A stretch of 64,000 bases of DNA, taken from positions 48,557,220 through 48,621,219 of the forward strand of contig NC_087063.1 of the NCBI RefSeq assembly GCF_963678635.1, written 5' to 3'. The notes beneath the pieces are model-generated. The model was not told the DNA's origin. It did not search any database and worked only from the letters and a program-made list of their open reading frames with translations. Below are positions 36,009 to 45,471 of this stretch, piece by piece. Source of the DNA: Symsagittifera roscoffensis (Eukaryota; Xenacoelomorpha; Acoela; Convolutidae). The first letter of the stretch is position 1; the number at the start of each line of letters is the position of its first letter. Both the position numbers and the translations under genes were made by a program.

Positions 36009-36206
36009 GACTTGCGAGAAATAAGCGAAGTTTTGCATTCTACTACAAAAAATATTTTAAATTATTTTGAGGTTTTTGCTGCGTTCAGTGCTTTTTATTT
36101 TTTTTCTTTTTATGCTTTTTATCTCTGAACTATATTTCCCCTAAGGCGAGGGAGGGAGGGAACCAGATGAAAATGCTAGAATGCAAGCATGACAAATGTT
36201 TTTATT

Positions 36207-36660
36207 GTTCCGAGACGAAAGTAACGGAATGTTTGTGCTCGGGGTGGGTTTTTGTTCCGAGTTTTGTAACGAAAGCTACGGAATAATTGTGCTCGGGTGG
36301 GTTAAATTCATTTAAGACCATTTATCCACGGGGGAAAGGACCAACCCAAGAGCTGTACAGCTCATCATGGCGAACCGATGTTGTGCCCCTGTTTAAGAAC
36401 TACATGCAATTTTTTTGATTATTTTTCTGGGCTGGGTAATGTTGCTTTACCCTCAAACTACGAGCACGGTTTTTTCATCAGACAATTTTCGACTTTTTAA
36501 CTAGCCGTTTTTGACGGAATTTTCAAAAATATATATCGGAATATCATTCAAAAGGTATTGTTGTCCTGAGTTTAAACTTGAAAAGATATTTCACCGGTGA
36601 TCATTTTTCGTTCAGTTAAGGGGGTTTAAAGATTGCCATTTTGGCCAACTTGGGACGCCC
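36207..36660. repeat. Composite of repeat R and the 20.6-kb repeat
   Basis: Two successive starts of repeat R (ACGAAAGTAACGGAAT, then AACGAAAGCTACGGAAT) are followed by the AGCTGTACAGCTCATCA repeat (36300-36470). Then comes the inner part of R (TCGACTTTTTAACTAGCC) up to about 36650. It reads as one repeat inserted in the other. Confidence 0.55.
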
Positions 36661-37119
36661 GCACTGGAGTTTCATGAATAACAATCTATTATATTGTCAT
36701 TTTATAGTCAGTATCCATAAAACTAAAAAAGTAATCGATTAGAGTCTAATAAAAATGGATTATAATCCTAATCATTTTTTAATCAATATAATCCGTTATA
36801 ATCGTTTGCGACTCCATTTGAGACGTTTTTAGTGAATTTTGCAAGTTCTGCAAGTTAATTCAATTCCTATTTAGTGCTGTTGCTGTGGATTACTTTTCAT
36901 AAATTTAAATTTTTCTGTAGATTTTACTCGTTTAAGTTCCTCTACCTTTTCAATTTGGTAGTTTAACATTTTATTTAACTGTTATTTTTTACCATCGCCA
37001 TAGTACCCCTCCCCGCCACCCGGCCTACTGACCCTTCCTCGCCCACTACCCTTCTCCCCTTATTTAAATGAGGGGGGTATTTAATGGCTGAAGACGGGGA
37101 GAATCTGGGAATGGGGAGG

Positions 37120-37335
37120 ATGGTTATGCGGGGGAGGGGGATGTGGTGCTACAGGGGAGGGGTGATGGTTCTACCTGGTGTGGGGTTCTACCGGGGGGGG
37201 GGGGGGGTTGATGGTTCTACAGGGGAGGGGGATGGTTCTACCCGGGGTGGGGGAATGGTTCTACAGAGCGGGAAGGTAGGGGGAGGGGGAGTGAAGGGGA
37301 ATGGTTCTAGGTTATAGGTTCTAGCTTCTACCGGG
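37120..37335. repeat. G-rich minisatellite (GGGGATGGTTCTACC)
   Basis: About eight degenerate units of roughly 20 bp built on GGATGGTTCTAC with G-runs of 4 to 14. The plus strand is suited to G-quadruplex formation. The frames crossing it are Gly-rich or Pro-rich artefacts. Confidence 0.8.
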
Positions 37336-37383
37336 GGATATGGTAGGGGAAGGCTTGGGACATGCATAAACGTGCGTTTCTGG

Positions 37384-37510
37384 CCCTGAAATGCACGTTT
37401 AGGCTTGTCCCTGGTCTTCCTCCACCATATTTTTAGACAAAAAATCATTTTTTTTTTCTCGAAATATGGTGGAAGAAGACATGGCACATGCATAAACGAG
37501 CGTTTCAGGG
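37384..37510. repeat. Foldback hairpin with 49-bp arms
   Basis: The left arm 37384-37432 (starting CCCTGAAATGCACG, ending CCACCATATTT) is complementary to 37462-37510 at roughly 80% of positions, with a 29-bp A/T-rich loop. A transcript would form a long hairpin. Confidence 0.65.
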
Positions 37511-38178
37511 TTTGAAGTGTTTTAACAATTTGGTGTAATTTTGTTTTTTTGTACAAATTTCTCATCCACATGCTTCAAGAGTTAAATTAGCTTTTAACAA
37601 TTTTCTGCAGAAAAAAATCCCTCCTGAAACCAACCTTTTCGGGCTACATAAACTTTGATATAATGGGTTCACTTTGATATTATGGATCATTTAGAAAACA
37701 AGTACTTTCGTCGTAGTTTTTGATTGAAAAAAAAATAGCCAAAAGCGACCTTTTTTCGAAGTAAACTTTTGGTCCCGAATTTCATAAAATGACTTTCAGC
37801 ATAAATTTCTACAGAAAAACCTAGGCAACGTATGTTTATATTTTGTTCAATCTCAAACACAGTTTGAGAAAAACGCGTTAAGATATTCCAATTCTGTTCA
37901 TTTTGTCCAAATAATTCAAATCAGCACTGTACATTTGTTCCAGATTAAGAAATCATAGTCAACTACAGAGTTCAACGTTTCACTATCAATTATCATTGCA
38001 GGTTTCACTAACTTGAACAGAATAAAAAAACTTGCAGTATCTCAAATTTTTTTGTTGATTCTGATGACAATGTCTCCGTCAATTTCTACGGCGTAATTAA
38101 AACACGAACTCAAATCGAACTTTTATGATGATTTGTGATTTTTTAAGTGTTGTTCTTTAAATTGTTTCTGATTTTTAG

Positions 38179-38646
38179 CATACCGTAGACGAAACCCAAA
38201 TATACCACGTGAACCCTATCTACTTTCGGTTACCCGAATGCCGAGTATGGACTATTTGGTTACGTGGACTTTATCACGGGGACAAACCATATCGAGATCT
38301 AAACATTCTGACCAATCAAACGACGCAGCAACTAGTGCTAGCCAATCAGAAAATGATCTTATGACATCCAATCAATTTACGATCGAAGGCATTGATTTTG
38401 GTTTATCATTCGATTCAATATCATATTTCTCAGTTCACCTAATTGAGCTATCTTCTTTCACCGATGTTACCAGTTATGTCGGGGCCAAGTTCGTCTTTGA
38501 AGTTTTGCCTTCCACCTCTCCAGGTGAAAATAACCAAACTCTGATTTTATCCAATTTGAAAGCTTACGCAAAATACGAGGTGTTTGTCACTACTACAAAC
38601 ATTAATGGTGAAAGTGGCAAAAGCAACTGCATTGTTTTCTTCAACA
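38179..38646 (+). CDS. Host exon encoding a fibronectin type III domain (phase 1-1)
   Basis: The exon is bounded by an acceptor TTTCTGATTTTTAG ending at 38178 and a canonical donor GTAAGT at 38647. It is 468 bp, a whole number of codons, with phase 1 at both ends, the usual form of shuffled FN3 exons. It encodes PREPYLLSVTRM and YLVTWTLS (strand A-B with the core Trp), an unusually long Ser/Asn-rich insertion, YFSVHLIEL (strand C), and LILSNLKAYAKYEVFVTTTN, which carries the tyrosine corner of FN3 folds. Such domains mediate extracellular adhesion or receptor contacts. The ATG at 38238 is internal, not a start. The following intron would contain the MITE at 38772 and the nested Gypsy and Polinton insertions. 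Confidence 0.75.
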
Positions 38647-38771
38647 GTAAGTCACCTTCAAATTGTTTAAGGAGATACAATTGTCTCAATTACATTGATT
38701 GATCGTTTTCAGTTCATATAATTTTTGCACGTTTGGGGCTCTATTATATCACCATAGCAATTTCTCCTAAT

Positions 38772-39010
38772 GCGACAACTCGCAAGAAGAAAAGACAACT
38801 CGCAATATAAGACAACTCGCATTGAAAGACTACTTGCAATATTCGTGTTGCGAGCTTGCCAATAAAGGGTAGGACTTGAATATACGAAATTGAGAGCCGG
38901 TTATCGCCGCAAAGCGGCAACCTTAAACCGAGAACTTAAAGTTTCCAATTAGCTTCAAAATTTTGCGAGTTGTCTTTTGTTGCGAGTTGTCTTTTCTTGC
39001 GAGTTGTCGC
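38772..39010. mobile_element. 239-bp MITE with 17-bp repeats in its inverted ends
   Basis: The left end has three units of AAGACAACTCGCA and the right end has three units of the complement (TGCGAGTTGTCTT), so each arm is itself a tandem array. The middle has a perfect stem GCCGCAAAGCGGC (38906-38918). There are no open frames. It lies in the intron after the FN3 exon. Confidence 0.7.
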
Positions 39011-39371
39011 GGTACCGCAATTTTTTTGGTAAAATTTCCTTAAATTGTACAAACAGTGAAAACTATTGTTACTTCAAGGAGTGCATTCTTAATGTTTTTT
39101 TTTAGGACGGAGCCAAAATGATCGGTTTTCCGCTCTTCTGGTGTCCCCCGTACCATTTTCTAAAATTTAACCAGTAGAATTGGCATAAGCATTGGCATAA
39201 TGGCTGCATTACACAATCTATCAGGACATCTGTCCTCCATTACTGAGCTTGAGCTTCTTTTTTGAAAACGTGTTAATGTTCCCAATGTGTACATCCTTTT
39301 GCCTGAATTTAGTTCGCACTGGGTCAAGCGCTTCTTTAACAATGGAAGTAATTTTTTTCATCAAAATCAAG

Positions 39372-39793
39372 TGGAACCAGTTTAAAACTAATATTTATAT
39401 CCAATTGTATTTTTGATCAAACTATCTCTGTAAAATATTTCTTACCAACCAAACATGATCCATAACTAACGCTTACTATAAATTGCATAGCTGAAACTAT
39501 TCATAGTTCCAGCGACAGAACAAAATAAAAATAAGTTTGCAAACAGTCGTTCTCCTTCAGAACAATTCCTGATATCTTATCTCGCAGATACCAGTATACA
39601 CTAGATCTATTCAGACTAGGAGATGAAAGGGTAAGATTAATTTTGGTATTAGACTAAGAAGCTGCACGAATCTATCCGGACGAAAACAAGATGTTACGAA
39701 CAGGCGGTAAACCTTATCTGAAATTTCTCTACGAGTGAGCCACGCCGGACATAAGCTCATCTAGTGCGACCAAGAGTCTCGAACAAAGACCTC
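39372..39793 (+). repeat. Start of Gypsy family 1 copy 2 LTR, split by the Polinton
   Basis: The sequence from TGGAACCAGTTTAAAACTAA matches the complement of 7680-8089 in copy 1, through CTAGATCTATTCAGACTAGG and GTGCGACCAAGAGTCTCGAACA. It is cut at 39793 and resumes at 58648, with GACCTC repeated on both sides. Confidence 0.85.
39788..39793. repeat. 6-bp target site duplication (left), GACCTC
   Basis: GACCTC lies directly before the element start AGTAGTATGC. The same six bases follow the element end at 58642-58647. Six bases is the hallmark duplication length of Polintons. Copy 1 of the Gypsy has an uninterrupted version of this site (about 7688-7700), confirming the insertion. Confidence 0.92.
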
Positions 39794-40005
39794 AGTAGTA
39801 TGCATATAGTGCACTAGGATCGGGGGGGGGGGGGTTGTCATACATGGATGACCATTAGGTATAAATCATAATGGTCACCATGTATTAAATGATCAGCAAT
39901 GGTCACCATGTAATAATCCTAATTGTCACCATGTATAATTTTATACCTAATAGTCCTCATGTAAAACTTCGGTATATTATTGAGTATTCCCACTGAACGT
40001 TGTGG
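39794..40005. repeat. Left terminal inverted repeat (212 bp)
   Basis: It matches the complement of 58381-58641. It holds a run of G (about 39821-39834) and tandem variants of GGTCACCATGTAATAAT and ACCTAATxGTC. It lacks one ~49-bp unit present in the right repeat. The match ends at GAACGTTGTGG. Confidence 0.93.
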
Positions 40006-40345
40006 TTACATGTTTGGTGCGGGAAAGGATTTGCCAAATCTTCGTTCTGAAACCAGCTGGAGTGTTTAACTGCGCTATAGACTGTTTGCTCAATTCTTCT
40101 TAAAACTTTGATTCAAACTCAAATTACATACAAATACATACAAAAGTATGCTAAAGACACTATCGCTTAAATGAAATTGTTTATATCCCAGATTAATTGA
40201 GTTCCAAAGCTGAACAAAAACTCGCACTTAAATACACACTAAACACGGAATAGCGGTAGGTCAAATTTTATGTACAGACAATTCTCATATTAAATAACTG
40301 AATTTTATTTACTATACAAAAGTTAATGTGGTGTTTTTTTGTGTT
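40006..40345. other. Polinton left subterminal region
   Basis: No gene. AATAAA on the minus strand (TTTATT at 40304-40309) lies 37 bp past the PolB stop and is its likely polyadenylation signal. Confidence 0.6.
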
Positions 40346-41079
40346 TTAATCTATTCGTCGATTTTTTGACCGTGGTTCTTCTACTTCAACTGCTTCATAA
40401 TCGAAAAACGAATCGTTGAAGAATGACGACTCGTCCTCATCGGAAGTATTGGCCTCCAGATCCGCGATATCCCCGCTATCAATATCACTGTCGTTGGTTT
40501 CTGCTGCCCGAATCAGACCGGGGTCTGGAGTTTGCCAACTGCTATTGACCTGGTCCATCAGTTGTCGAAGCGAGCGATGTGGTTGTGTGTTCTCAACAGC
40601 AAAACTATCCTCAGAGTATTCATCATCAATTTCCGGATGGTCCCAATCAACGTTTTGAGTGTTAGCGAATTCTTCAGACACCCCATCTAGGAAATCGTCA
40701 CAATCCCACGACACTGGTTGTTGACGATCTTCAAAAAATGGCATCCATTTTTCCAAATCGTCATCGTCAGTTGGGTCAGAATTAACAGCGGCTGTGTTAT
40801 CATCACTATCATCAATGCCAATCACAGTTTGACCCACGATGTTTTTGTGACCGTAGGGAAGAGTCTGCTGACCATCATCGAGGATGTAGCGTTTGTCATC
40901 AAAAGCTGATAACGATGTTTTCGTCGAAGTCACTGTTTGCAGATTGTGTGACTCGGATGCGATTCGACTGTTTTCAGTTTTGAATAACGAGCCAGAGGTC
41001 AAGGTGTCTCGATATCGCTGATGACTCAACATCTTCTGAGCAGCTTTGGATACACCTTTCGCCGATAATTTTCTGCAGT
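40346..41079 (-). CDS. polB: DNA polymerase B, last exon (C-terminal ~244 aa)
   Basis: This exon continues the polymerase after an intron. Its first residues (KLSAKGVSKAAQKMLSHQRY) and a following FDDKRYIL and TLPYGH are the conserved end of Polinton and adenovirus-like protein-primed polymerases. After that comes an acidic, Ser/Asp-rich tail of about 150 residues (DDSDDNTAA, TSDEDESSFF) ending SKNRRID. The exon starts at 41079, after the acceptor AAAATTTTAG, and enters in phase 1, matching the donor at 41729. The open frame runs back to 41125, but those extra codons are intron. The acidic tail is longer than I would expect. Confidence 0.82.
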
Positions 41080-41729
41080 CTAAAATTTTATTTATATGAT
41101 TACTAATCAATTTTTTGATGATCACTAATGTGTGGTGGTAAAATAACCAAATACGATGTTTTTTTAAGAGCTACATCATGTTAACTTGAAGGCCAGGTGC
41201 AACAAAAAAAAAAATACATGAAGGCCAGGTGTGACCTTAAAAATTAGTCATCATTAAAAAAAAACAACAATCAACCAACACAAAAAAAAATCCCCGACAA
41301 AAAAATTTTTTAAAAAAAATTTTTTGCCGACAAAAAAATTTTTTTTAAAAAAATTTTTCGCCCACAAAAAAAAAAAAACCAAAAATTTTCAAAAAAATTT
41401 TTTTTTTCGCCTAAAAAGTTTTTTCCAATTTTTTTTAAAAACAAAAAAACACTTTTTCGCCCGAAATTTTTTTTCGAACAAAAAAAATTTTTTTTTTTCC
41501 AAAAAAAAGAAAAAAATTTCGCCCACAAAAAAAAAACCGCCCACAAAAAAAAAATTTCAAAAAAAATTATACTTTTTCGCCTAAAAAGTTTTTTCCAAAT
41601 TTCTTTTTTTTTTGATAAAATTACATTTTTTCGCCCACAAATAAAAATTGCCTTCCGAAAAAAAAAATCACAAAAAATCAAAATTTTTGAAATTCGTGCT
41701 CACAAATAAGGCAAATAGAAATTAATTAC
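41080..41729 (-). other. 650-bp intron in the polymerase gene, with homopolymer blocks
   Basis: On the minus strand the donor is AGAG/GTAATT and the acceptor TTTTAG/AC. Removing it keeps the frame and places the conserved C-terminal block next to the main body. The interior (41280-41660) consists of A-runs and T-runs punctuated by TTCGCCCACAAAA units. Frames on both strands there (FFF/KKK) are artefacts. Confidence 0.75.
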
Positions 41730-44082
41730 CTCTGGACAAAATGGAATAAAGCTTGGGTTTGAGGGATATAAACTCGGTTATAATGTCTCCTGGAAACTCA
41801 TCCTTGAATTTTAAAACAACCATTTTGTTTTTCGGGTCGTAGAGAGGGTGGTTCTTCGGGTAATTTGACAAGTCAAGTTCATTCAAAATATTCCTTTTTT
41901 CGGAAACTTCTCGGTATAAATCTTCACTTTTGACTTGGTACAGGAGACTGTCTGTATCAGAATACAATAGTTGACATTCAAAATTTAGTTTCATTATATC
42001 GTAATGAAATTTATACATGTGAAACTTTGCTAACTCAAGAACACTAGCTCCCACAATTGTTGGGACATCCCAATAGATTTTTGTTGGATTCGAAGTGAAC
42101 GCTGCCAAGTTTTCTCCAAAAATTTTGTAGGATTTAAATTCGAATGCACTAATTTCTCGCAAAGCGGCATGATAATCTCTAACTATCCGAACAAGCATCC
42201 GTTTGCGCTTCGACTCGCATGTTTTCCCATAAGCACAATTGTTCAGTAGTTTGTACAAATCCTCCTCAAATTTATTTCTAGCTTGTTGTCGTTTAGTCGT
42301 GTTCAATGTGATGTATGGTTCTAACCATGCTTCTTGTTCAAACTTCAGCACACGGTGCACTTTTTTAACTTTAAGTCCCAACCTAACAAACAATTGCAAT
42401 AGTTTGTAATGAATTGTATAATTTGACTTGTCATGCAGCGTCTGCAGTAACTTTTTGGTCTTTCCAATTGAACGTCTTGCAATGTCTTGATTTTTCATCT
42501 GCTCGAGTAAATTTGTTTGGTAGGGACTCAACCAATCCTGGGGTACACTTTCTTTAGTAGGAGCTAAAGGGTAATCTTGATGATCCTCATGCAGTTCTTC
42601 TGGATACTCGAGATCAACTTCCAATATAAATCCAATCAAAGAGTCTTCAGCCATGTTGAGGATTTGGTTCACAATCACCTCGTCTTCTATATGCTCTATT
42701 AGCTCAAAGTTACGCACCGGTAATTTCTCCGTTTGCATGACGCCGCCATAGAGGTTATTTGCATCGATCATAAACCCGTAGGTGCTAGGTTGATCTGGGT
42801 TGAAGTCGGGGCATTCTTTGTTGTTGGCTTTGAAAAACCGACTATGGAACACGGATGCAGTACCACCTCGCATCATATTCTCGACCATTTCGAGATGCCT
42901 GCGGTCTGATAAAAGCTGAACATTCGAGTCTTTGCAGATACGTTTGAAGGCGTCTCCAGCTAAGTTTGAAGCACTAAAATGGTGCGCGCAGTCCAGACCA
43001 TAAGTTTGGTGACTAATTTGTCGAAATTCTTCAAAGACGCAAGCAAGAAGGAGTGTATCACACTTGAGATACAAGTTGTGATAATCCTCCAAGTTTTGAC
43101 ATTTGAACACTCTAAAAACTTTCTTTGCATGTTCCAGATCCGCTTGTGAAACTGCAACTTTTCCTCCATTCAAAACATCGGACCAATTTTGCAAAGGAGG
43201 CAATTCTTTTTCTGCAAATTTTTCTCTTCCGGTCATGTACGAATAAGGGTAGAAACCTTTTTGTCGTATCAGACACCGTTGCTCCTCCGTCTCGTTTGCA
43301 AAATACTTGTTCAAAATTGACATTTTTTCCGCTGGTAGATTATCAACCAATTTTTGCAGGGAAGAATTCAAAAACTTGCATGAGTCAATAAATCTGAGGT
43401 ATTCAAAAACTTTTTGCTCAGATCCGTTTTTCCTTTTTATAGTTTTAATTAGGACTCCAATGCTTAACGATATATATTTTTCGTCGGTGCTAGGTATAAC
43501 ACTCAATGTACTTGTTGGCTCGCATTCATGCAATGCGAGGCTAATGTGGTGAAGGTCATAGTTCTGGATGTTATGTCCAATGACTGGGGTGAAATTTACA
43601 GTTCGTCTTGCGAGGTTGCATTTTTCATGTGCCCATCCCAAAAATTTTCCAGAAAAATGGCAATGGTCAAGACATTTTTCGTGCTCATTGGTAAAATGTA
43701 TACAGCAAATCCAACATGTTGATGTGTTTTCTTTGTTCAACGATTCTTGGCTTTCTAGAAATTGAGGAAACTGTCGCTTTTGATCATATATCTCTCTCGC
43801 TAATTGATGCAACTGATTGAGAAACTTTTTCATGCATTGATCAGAGCTGTCATAGTCAAAGAAGTAGGGCTGTGAATTTCCGTGTTCAATTACAGCCAAT
43901 GAATACCCACAAGCTTCGTGTTTTTGTACAACTCGGGTAGATGATCGCGATGGATTATCAGGACAAGAATCTACAGGTTTCAGAAATGATTCAAAATCAA
44001 AATAAATCACAAGTGGTACAAACCACAAGGCCTGGAGGTTTTTGAACTCGTATCTGTTGGTACCTTTTTCTGCTGAAGGCAT
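41722..44082 (-). CDS. polB: Protein-primed family B DNA polymerase, main exon
   Basis: This copies the element DNA using a protein primer. From ATG 44082 the order is: Exo I YFDFES (D29, E31), a Cys/His zinc-like cluster CWICC...CLDHCHF...HEKC (124-155), Exo II NIQNYD (171-176), Exo III near YLKCDTLLL (D342), palm motif A MIDANNLYGGVM (438-449), motif B KLLNNCAYGKT (611-621) and motif C YSDTDS (707-712). All catalytic residues are present. It ends at the intron donor 41730/41729; the frame runs three codons into the intron (stop 41722-41724). Upstream it is in the same frame as 44098-45471, separated by one TAA. The AATAAA past 40346 serves the transcript. The full gene would be about 1,490 codons. 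Confidence 0.95.
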   Translation of the reverse strand: MPSAEKGTNRYEFKNLQALWFVPLVIYFDFESFLKPVDSCPDNPSRSSTRVVQKHEACGYSLAVIEHGNSQPYFFDYDSSDQCMKKFLNQLHQLAREIYDQKRQFPQFLESQESLNKENTSTCWICCIHFTNEHEKCLDHCHFSGKFLGWAHEKCNLARRTVNFTPVIGHNIQNYDLHHISLALHECEPTSTLSVIPSTDEKYISLSIGVLIKTIKRKNGSEQKVFEYLRFIDSCKFLNSSLQKLVDNLPAEKMSILNKYFANETEEQRCLIRQKGFYPYSYMTGREKFAEKELPPLQNWSDVLNGGKVAVSQADLEHAKKVFRVFKCQNLEDYHNLYLKCDTLLLACVFEEFRQISHQTYGLDCAHHFSASNLAGDAFKRICKDSNVQLLSDRRHLEMVENMMRGGTASVFHSRFFKANNKECPDFNPDQPSTYGFMIDANNLYGGVMQTEKLPVRNFELIEHIEDEVIVNQILNMAEDSLIGFILEVDLEYPEELHEDHQDYPLAPTKESVPQDWLSPYQTNLLEQMKNQDIARRSIGKTKKLLQTLHDKSNYTIHYKLLQLFVRLGLKVKKVHRVLKFEQEAWLEPYITLNTTKRQQARNKFEEDLYKLLNNCAYGKTCESKRKRMLVRIVRDYHAALREISAFEFKSYKIFGENLAAFTSNPTKIYWDVPTIVGASVLELAKFHMYKFHYDIMKLNFECQLLYSDTDSLLYQVKSEDLYREVSEKRNILNELDLSNYPKNHPLYDPKNKMVVLKFKDEFPGDIITEFISLKPKLYSILSRGN

Positions 44083-44097
44083 GACTACTAGAGCAGG

Positions 44098-45471
44098 TTA
44101 ATGATCCTTACAACACTGGATGTGTTGCTCGTGAGTTTCATCACTCCAACTAATGTGAAAGCAGTTTCTACATAAACGTGCAATTGTGCGATACTTACAC
44201 CCTTTGATTTCGCAGATGAACTTTAACAAATCGATTATAAGTACATAGTGATGCTTTGCAGGCTCATACAAGAGAAGCAGGTCCATGTCAAATATTTCAG
44301 TTTGGGTGCTGTTATCTTGGTTTGGTCGTTTTGATATATACATAGGCAACAAATCTCCCTTGTGGTACTGGAACACATTTACCCGCACGTCGTTAAGTTG
44401 TTCAAATTTTCCAATTGAAGCGAAACTCATGGGTGAATCAAAATTACCTTGGGCTTTGTGTGCACTTTCTGCAGTGTATGTATCAGGCTGTGTCCGCGCA
44501 GCTGCTGGGTTCGCTTTTTGTTGATCAGTTAGAAGTAGGTCAACACCATGCTTCAGACTATAAGCAGCGGTAAAGCAAAGTTCGAAGCAATTATTATCTT
44601 CGTGATTTCTAATGTTTATCAAATTCTGGGACATTCGAATTCGAAAAGGCAAGTCAATATAAGATGACCCACGGATTGGTGAAAACTTTGCAAGTTTAAC
44701 AAAAACTTGAATTACGTGTTGCAAAACCCAACCGCTTCCATAAGATGCAAAAGTCTCCAAAACTGCTTGCATTTTTTCGACCATTTCAAAAAACTCATCA
44801 TCTTCTAATCCTAAGCTCATCACAGGTTTCATATCAGAGTTTGCATAAATGTCAATCCGCTCGTCGTGCTCAGTTTTACTAGAATCATTTATTACTTTAG
44901 GTTTTACCAAACCTAAATTAGCGCTGAACTGAACTTTTCTAGGTCCTTCTGCAACTCGATCGATTATGAGACTTTGAATTTCATCTTTTTTCTCTTGCAT
45001 AAATTGCAAAAGGTCAATCGGCTGATTTTCATCCATGGGTTGGTTTCCGCCGATCACATACGTTTCAAGAACACCGAAAAAAGCAGACTCACTTTTTTGA
45101 AGATTGGTGCCGTTGATTTCGTCTTCATCGACAGCATGCACATCACCGAGAGCAGCATTAGCAGCGGCACTTGTAGTGGCTAAATCAGCAGAGGCAGCTC
45201 TCATAACAGGAAGACCATGGGTTGCTAGTAAATGAGCTGATAAGTTTTTGGGCGAATGAAAACCCAAATGACAATAATCACAAACACCTCCAAGTTGACC
45301 ATGAGTGTGAAGAATATGTTTTTGTAAATTTGAAAGCATTTGAGCCGTGAATGAACACTCATTGCATCGATAAACAATAAGTCCTTTTTCAACAAAATGT
45401 TTGTCACGCTCATGGCGACTTCTATTGCTCTTATTTGCATATTTCAGTGGACAAAAATTGCATTTGAACAT
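44098..45471 (-). CDS. polB: DNA polymerase B, N-terminal part with C2H2 fingers (cut by in-frame TAA)
   Basis: ATG 45471 opens three C2H2 fingers (C4/C7/H20/H25, C36/C39/H52/H57, C64/C67/H80/H85). An acidic linker follows. Residues 245-305 (YGSGWVL, then SPIRGSSYIDLPFRI, then NHEDNNCFELCF) are the conserved N-terminal domain found ahead of the exonuclease in Polinton polymerases. The end (about 420-457) has Cys/His pairs (RLCRNCF, HIQCC). The frame stops at TAA 44098-44100, yet continues open in the same frame into the main polymerase exon. This is therefore one gene with a premature stop, or a stop bypassed by some means. Two E2F-type sites lie 164-203 bp upstream. Confidence 0.85.
   Translation of the reverse strand: MFKCNFCPLKYANKSNRSRHERDKHFVEKGLIVYRCNECSFTAQMLSNLQKHILHTHGQLGGVCDYCHLGFHSPKNLSAHLLATHGLPVMRAASADLATTSAAANAALGDVHAVDEDEINGTNLQKSESAFFGVLETYVIGGNQPMDENQPIDLLQFMQEKKDEIQSLIIDRVAEGPRKVQFSANLGLVKPKVINDSSKTEHDERIDIYANSDMKPVMSLGLEDDEFFEMVEKMQAVLETFASYGSGWVLQHVIQVFVKLAKFSPIRGSSYIDLPFRIRMSQNLINIRNHEDNNCFELCFTAAYSLKHGVDLLLTDQQKANPAAARTQPDTYTAESAHKAQGNFDSPMSFASIGKFEQLNDVRVNVFQYHKGDLLPMYISKRPNQDNSTQTEIFDMDLLLLYEPAKHHYVLIIDLLKFICEIKGCKYRTIARLCRNCFHISWSDETHEQHIQCCKDH

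Noticed and set aside
38238-38702. 154-codon frame as a complete small gene
   Set aside because: The ATG is internal to an exon with clear acceptor at 38178 and donor at 38647; the frame past 38646 is intron.
41310-41681. Long open frames on both strands (Phe/Lys-rich)
   Set aside because: They translate A- and T-runs in the polymerase intron; no protein signal.
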